NCBI GenBank assembly: GCA_021790495.1 | Contig: JAJYGZ010000175.1 | Coordinates: forward strand, 1 to 7,639 | Direction: 5' to 3' | Origin: Actinomycetes bacterium | GTDB lineage: Bacteria > Actinomycetota > Acidimicrobiia > Acidimicrobiales > Acidimicrobiaceae | DNA: 7,639 nucleotides | Notes under the pieces: generated by a model | What the model was told of the DNA's origin: nothing | The model's input: only the letters and a program-made list of their open reading frames with translations | Databases searched by the model: none | Part shown: piece after piece, positions 5,122 through 7,639 of the stretch | Position numbering within the stretch: position 1 is the stretch's first letter | How the letters are laid out: every line of letters begins with the position of its first letter | Program-made: the position numbers and the translations under genes

Positions 5122-5367
5122 CTACTCCTCGCTTTGGGCCGTCCAGCCCGCGTCCAGGCGCGCAAGCTCCTCGAAGGCCGCGTCGATCTCGGCCGCCTCC
5201 TCGGGCGTGAGGATCTGGATCACCATGCCGGCGTGCACCAGCACGCGTTCGCCGCCTTCAAGCTCGGGAAAGAGAAGCCCGTTGTAGGGGCGCAACTCGC
5301 CTGCCAGTTCGACCATCGCCACCGGCCCGTCGACACTTTGGATCGTTCCGGGAATGCTAACGCACAT
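5122..5367 (-). CDS. hypC: Hydrogenase maturation chaperone HypC/HybG/HupF family
   Basis: This 81-aa protein has the length and both hallmarks of HypC: the N-terminal MCxxIPG motif (here MCVSIPG), whose Cys2 becomes N-terminal after Met removal and helps carry the Fe(CN)2CO unit, and VHAGMVIQ (44-51). In the family HypC works with HypD to build that group and delivers it to the large-subunit precursor, remaining bound until nickel is inserted. The start is secure, with GGAGAAGG at 5372-5379 just upstream. It lies 37 nt after the 254-aa gene and 3 nt before the DUF6390-like gene. The other hyp genes (A, B, D, E, F) are not in the window. Placement inside a structural operon suggests a chaperone dedicated to this hydrogenase. 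Confidence 0.93.
   Translation of the reverse strand: MCVSIPGTIQSVDGPVAMVELAGELRPYNGLLFPELEGGERVLVHAGMVIQILTPEEAAEIDAAFEELARLDAGWTAQSEE
5125..5130 (-). promoter_or_regulatory. Ribosome binding site that decides the TTG start of the DUF6390-like gene
   Basis: GAGGAG (the last two Glu codons of hypC) ends 6 nt before the TTG at 5118. No ATG or GTG in this frame near the beginning of the conserved region has comparable support, so the TTG start is favoured and coupling to hypC translation is likely. Confidence 0.6.
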
Positions 5368-5404
5368 GTAACCTTCTCCAACCTTTGGTACAGGGATGCC
5401 CGGC

Positions 5405-6169
5405 TTAGCCGGACCGCGGCCCCACTCTTATGCTCAGCAGCTCCTCGTCGGCCACCAGCGCGTTCTCGGGGTCATCGAGGGAGGGGAAGTACGTGGGGAC
5501 CCGCACCGTGGTCAGTGCCGACCTGGCCTGATCGCGGAGGATGCGGTTCTGGGCGAAGAGGTCCCCGGCGCAGACGATGGCGCGGGGCTGCCACTCCTTT
5601 AGCAGGCCCACCATCGCGGTGCCGACGAAGTTCCCGAGCGAGACGAAGACGGAACGGGCCAGAACGTGGCGCTCCACGCCAGCTATCCGGTAGCTCATCA
5701 CGCTGCGCAGAAGTCGCGCGCTCTCCAGGCTGGCGCCTCTGGCCCCGGGAGCGACGAAGGTGTCCACCTCCACCGCGTCGGGTTCGGGAGCCATTGCCGC
5801 GGCCACGTCCTCTTCCTCCATCCCGATAAGGAGGGATGCAGCGGCAAAGAGCCAGCCCGGAGCGGAGGAAGAGACGGCGCCGACTCCCGCGTCGAAGGAT
5901 TCGATCGCGGCGGTGAGTTCAGGAAAGGTGCGGCGGTAGTTGCCGACCAGGCGCGGCCCGTTCTCGTCTATCCCTGCGATGGCGGCCAGCAGTTCGGTGC
6001 CTCGCATGGGCAACGCGTCCAAGCCAATGAGAGGGGAGACCTTCCCGTCGGGGTCTTGGGCGGCAATCATCGAGTCCGGGTCGTCAAAGGAGAGCCAGGC
6101 CACCGCCACCGCCTGATCCTCCACGCCATAGCGGGCCAGCGCGGTCGAAATGCGCGGGAAGTCGCTCAT
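5405..6169 (-). CDS. Hydrogenase-operon protein of unknown function, faintly HypF/Kae1-like at its C-terminus
   Basis: I do not recognise this 254-aa protein with certainty. It has no signal peptide and no clear membrane helix. Its C-terminal third (about 165-215), a helix containing RSVFVSLGNFVGTAMVGLL followed by AIVCAGDLFAQNRILRDQ, resembles the HypF/Kae1 carbamoyltransferase pattern in which a strand leads into GGVFQNRLL. The usual double Gly is replaced by Ala-Gly-Asp. The N-terminal part (VAVAWLSFDDPDS, about 21-33) could be the first strand pair of an ASKHA-type fold. HypF itself is about 750 aa, so this would at most be a stand-alone, diverged domain lacking acylphosphatase, zinc-finger and YrdC parts. 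The start overlaps the protease stop (ATGA), showing tight coupling to maturation genes. An accessory or maturation role is inferred from context. Confidence 0.8.
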   Translation of the reverse strand: MSDFPRISTALARYGVEDQAVAVAWLSFDDPDSMIAAQDPDGKVSPLIGLDALPMRGTELLAAIAGIDENGPRLVGNYRRTFPELTAAIESFDAGVGAVSSSAPGWLFAAASLLIGMEEEDVAAAMAPEPDAVEVDTFVAPGARGASLESARLLRSVMSYRIAGVERHVLARSVFVSLGNFVGTAMVGLLKEWQPRAIVCAGDLFAQNRILRDQARSALTTVRVPTYFPSLDDPENALVADEELLSIRVGPRSG

Positions 6170-6699
6170 CTGGGAGCCTCGGAAAGGGCGCGGACAATCT
6201 CGGAGACCTCGATATCGCGTACCTGGGTCGCCTTCACCCCACGAGAAGCAAGCTCGCGCACTCCGGTGAGGACGAACTCCTGAAATCGCTTCTCCAGCGC
6301 CGGGGTGAGGCCCAGCTCGAAACTGAGCGCGTCGGCGGGGACAATGCCGATGAGGACCATGTCCATCGGGGTCCCGAGCCCCGCAGCCAGCTTGAAGAGA
6401 TGGACCGGGTCGACCTCGTGGGCGGTAGGACGCATGTTGGGACCGAGATCTCCAAGGATCCGGGAGTCGAGCCGAAAGATCGTACCCGGATCCGCTTCGG
6501 TGGCCACTGCGTCCAGCACGATCACGGGTCGGCTCACGCCGATCAGCTCCATCAGCCCGAAGCCGACCAACCCTCCGTCGACCACCTCGATCTCGGGAGC
6601 GAAGTCAAAGCATGCGGCCAGGCACTTGGCAGCGTAGACCCCTATGCCTTCGTCCCGGTAGAGGATGTTTCCCATCCCGACCACCAAAGGCTCAGCCAT
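6166..6699 (-). CDS. hyaD: Hydrogenase maturation endopeptidase (HyaD/HybD/HupD type, peptidase M52)
   Basis: The 177-aa product is a nickel-sensing protease that cuts the C-terminal tail from the NiFe large subunit after metal-centre assembly, locking the site in place. It has the family signature GMGNxxxxDEGxG (8-20), VVDGG (39-43), VLDAV (61-65) and AHEVDPVH (93-100). Glu17, Asp63 and His94 correspond, with a one-residue offset, to the nickel-binding Glu16, Asp62 and His93 of E. coli HybD, so the active site looks intact. Length is normal for the family. Its start overlaps the end of the cytochrome gene by 8 nt and its stop overlaps the next start (ATGA). Its presumed substrate, the large subunit, is encoded two genes upstream in the same operon. 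The gene could equally be named hupD. Confidence 0.93.
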   Translation of the reverse strand: MAEPLVVGMGNILYRDEGIGVYAAKCLAACFDFAPEIEVVDGGLVGFGLMELIGVSRPVIVLDAVATEADPGTIFRLDSRILGDLGPNMRPTAHEVDPVHLFKLAAGLGTPMDMVLIGIVPADALSFELGLTPALEKRFQEFVLTGVRELASRGVKATQVRDIEVSEIVRALSEAPR

Positions 6700-7462
6700 C
6701 CTTGGTCCCCGACCGCTTCACGTACTTGTAGCCTCCGAAGGAGATCACGATGTCGCCTTCCTTCCACATGATCGAGCGCCAGATCTCGTAGTAGATGTGG
6801 AAGACCGCCCAGGCGATGATTATCCAAGCCGTGACCAGGTGCGTCTCGCGCACTCCTACGTTGCCGCCAAACACCGCAAGCGTCCAGTCGGTCACAAAAT
6901 GGAGCAGCCACGGCCACCAGCTTCCGACTGTCGAGATGTTGGCGCTGAAGGCGGCCACGTAGAGCTGGAAGCCGGTCAGCAGCTGCGTCAGCATTATCAC
7001 ATGGAAGGCGAGGAAAAGCACTGCCAGGAACGGGTCGCGCTTGGAGGTGTCCAGCCGCTTGCGCCGGTTGAAGGTTACGAAGTTGAGGAGAGCCTCCTTG
7101 AACTGAGTGAGGTTCTCAGGGCTCGGTCTGAGGTCGGTTATGTCCCTGTGTCTGGTGGAAAAGACGTAGAGGTAGGCGATAAGGAACATCGAGACGTCCA
7201 GCGCCACCGCGCCGTAGAAGTGGATGGCACGGTTCCAGGCCATGAAGTAGGTAGCGGCGTCGATCCGCGTCGGGCTGGGGGAGTAGAAGGGATTGGCAAT
7301 GTAGAGGCCGGTAACGAAGCAAGCTACCACTGCCAGAGCCTGGAACCAGTGGATGGCCCGCCAAGTCGCCGTCATTCGCGGCACCCGGACCATCTCCACG
7401 ACCGGCTCGTCGCCCGCGATCGGGTCTGTGCCGGGCCGGAGCTTGAGCGCTTTCTTGCTCAT
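6692..7462 (-). CDS. hyaC: Ni/Fe-hydrogenase b-type cytochrome subunit
   Basis: This 256-aa integral membrane protein matches the HyaC/HupC di-haem cytochrome b family, which anchors the hydrogenase dimer at the membrane and passes electrons from H2 to quinone. Four membrane helices are visible, around residues 36-56, 80-101, 146-171 and 206-226. His38, His81, His154, His208 and His222 lie in or at the ends of helices and are the haem-ligand candidates. The N-terminal VPRMTATWRAIHWFQA and late AWAVFHIYYEIWR stretches are typical. A strong AGGAGG (7468-7473) overlaps the stop codon of the large-subunit gene and lies 5 nt before the ATG, so translation is coupled. Its presence points to a membrane-bound, respiratory uptake hydrogenase. 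The gene could equally be called hupC. Confidence 0.92.
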   Translation of the reverse strand: MSKKALKLRPGTDPIAGDEPVVEMVRVPRMTATWRAIHWFQALAVVACFVTGLYIANPFYSPSPTRIDAATYFMAWNRAIHFYGAVALDVSMFLIAYLYVFSTRHRDITDLRPSPENLTQFKEALLNFVTFNRRKRLDTSKRDPFLAVLFLAFHVIMLTQLLTGFQLYVAAFSANISTVGSWWPWLLHFVTDWTLAVFGGNVGVRETHLVTAWIIIAWAVFHIYYEIWRSIMWKEGDIVISFGGYKYVKRSGTKDG

Positions 7463-7471
7463 CGCCGCCTC

Positions 7472-7639
7472 CTAGCCTCCAACGCCGGTGACGCTGCAGG
7501 CGCCGTCGGTCGGAACCACCGAATAAGTCCCGAGGTCCTTGCCGCGCGCGTCCACCAGGTGCACGGCGCATGCCAGGCACGGGTCGAAGCTGTGAATGGT
7601 CTGCAGGATCTCCAGGGGCTCGTCCGGTTTGGCGAGCTT
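7472..7639 (-). CDS. hyaB: [NiFe]-hydrogenase large subunit, C-terminal end (runs off right edge)
   Basis: The last 55 codons are present. HSFDPCLACAVH is the C-terminal L2 motif DPCxxCxxH; its two Cys are ligands of the NiFe centre, one bridging Ni and Fe. Maturation proteases of this family cut after the motif's final His, which here would release a 28-residue tail. The first part of the tail resembles the roughly 15-residue tails of well-known group 1 enzymes, then continues about 13 residues more and includes one extra Cys. The stop codon TAG (7474-7472) overlaps the ribosome binding site of the cytochrome gene. The rest of the protein, including the N-terminal RxCGxC motif, and the small subunit should lie to the right. 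The name hyaB is by family; hupL is an equivalent label. Confidence 0.93.
   Translation of the reverse strand, partial: KLAKPDEPLEILQTIHSFDPCLACAVHLVDARGKDLGTYSVVPTDGACSVTGVGG

Noticed and set aside
1..7639. CRISPR array
   Set aside because: No regularly spaced repeat-spacer pattern is present; the only tandem repeats are the two 11-bp units at 3654-3675.

Overview
The window holds two unlike halves that meet at a tRNA gene. On the right (about 3733 to 7639) is high-GC, tightly packed, core-genome-like DNA. It carries a complete tRNA-Gln(TTG) and, on the minus strand, the downstream part of an uptake [NiFe]-hydrogenase operon. On the left (1 to about 3730) is mosaic DNA of visibly lower GC, with broken gene pieces, a tyrosine recombinase and two exported proteins of unknown function. 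This is the profile of an integrative element, or its remnant, inserted at the 3' end of the tRNA. Protein style, GC contrast and a well-formed leaderless promoter suggest an actinobacterium or another high-GC lineage; no marker in the window fixes the taxon.

Element, left to right. An ArdC-type antirestriction/ssDNA-binding protein gene runs off the left edge on the minus strand (start near 548). Divergent from it, a near-consensus promoter (661-689) drives a leaderless secreted protein (696-1541), followed 42 nt later by a second secreted protein (1584-2387). A second, truncated copy of the ardC 5' end (2566-2759, about 91% identical, same orientation) closes this cargo. The two ardC pieces therefore form 194-bp direct repeats around a roughly 2-kb two-gene module. 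Next come scraps (a minus-strand fragment faintly like DUF5681 proteins, 2790-2939) abutting a tyrosine recombinase that keeps its catalytic domain but lacks a recognisable N-terminal DNA-binding region (2934-3638). Between the recombinase and the tRNA lie a 10-bp inverted repeat and tandem 11-bp repeats, possibly recombination-protein sites.

Hydrogenase operon, in order of transcription (right to left): the C-terminus of the NiFe large subunit with its DPCxxCxxH motif and cleavable tail; a b-type cytochrome that would pass electrons to quinone; the HyaD/HybD-type endopeptidase that removes the tail; a 254-aa unassigned protein with a faint HypF/Kae1-like C-terminus; a HypC chaperone; and a 256-aa protein resembling hydrogenase-associated DUF6390 proteins, starting at TTG. 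Genes overlap or sit a few bases apart, so translation is probably coupled. Between this operon and the tRNA, about 540 bp holds no convincing gene but has a strong 11-bp hairpin.

The least-described parts are the secreted pair between ardC repeats and the 254-aa hydrogenase-operon protein.
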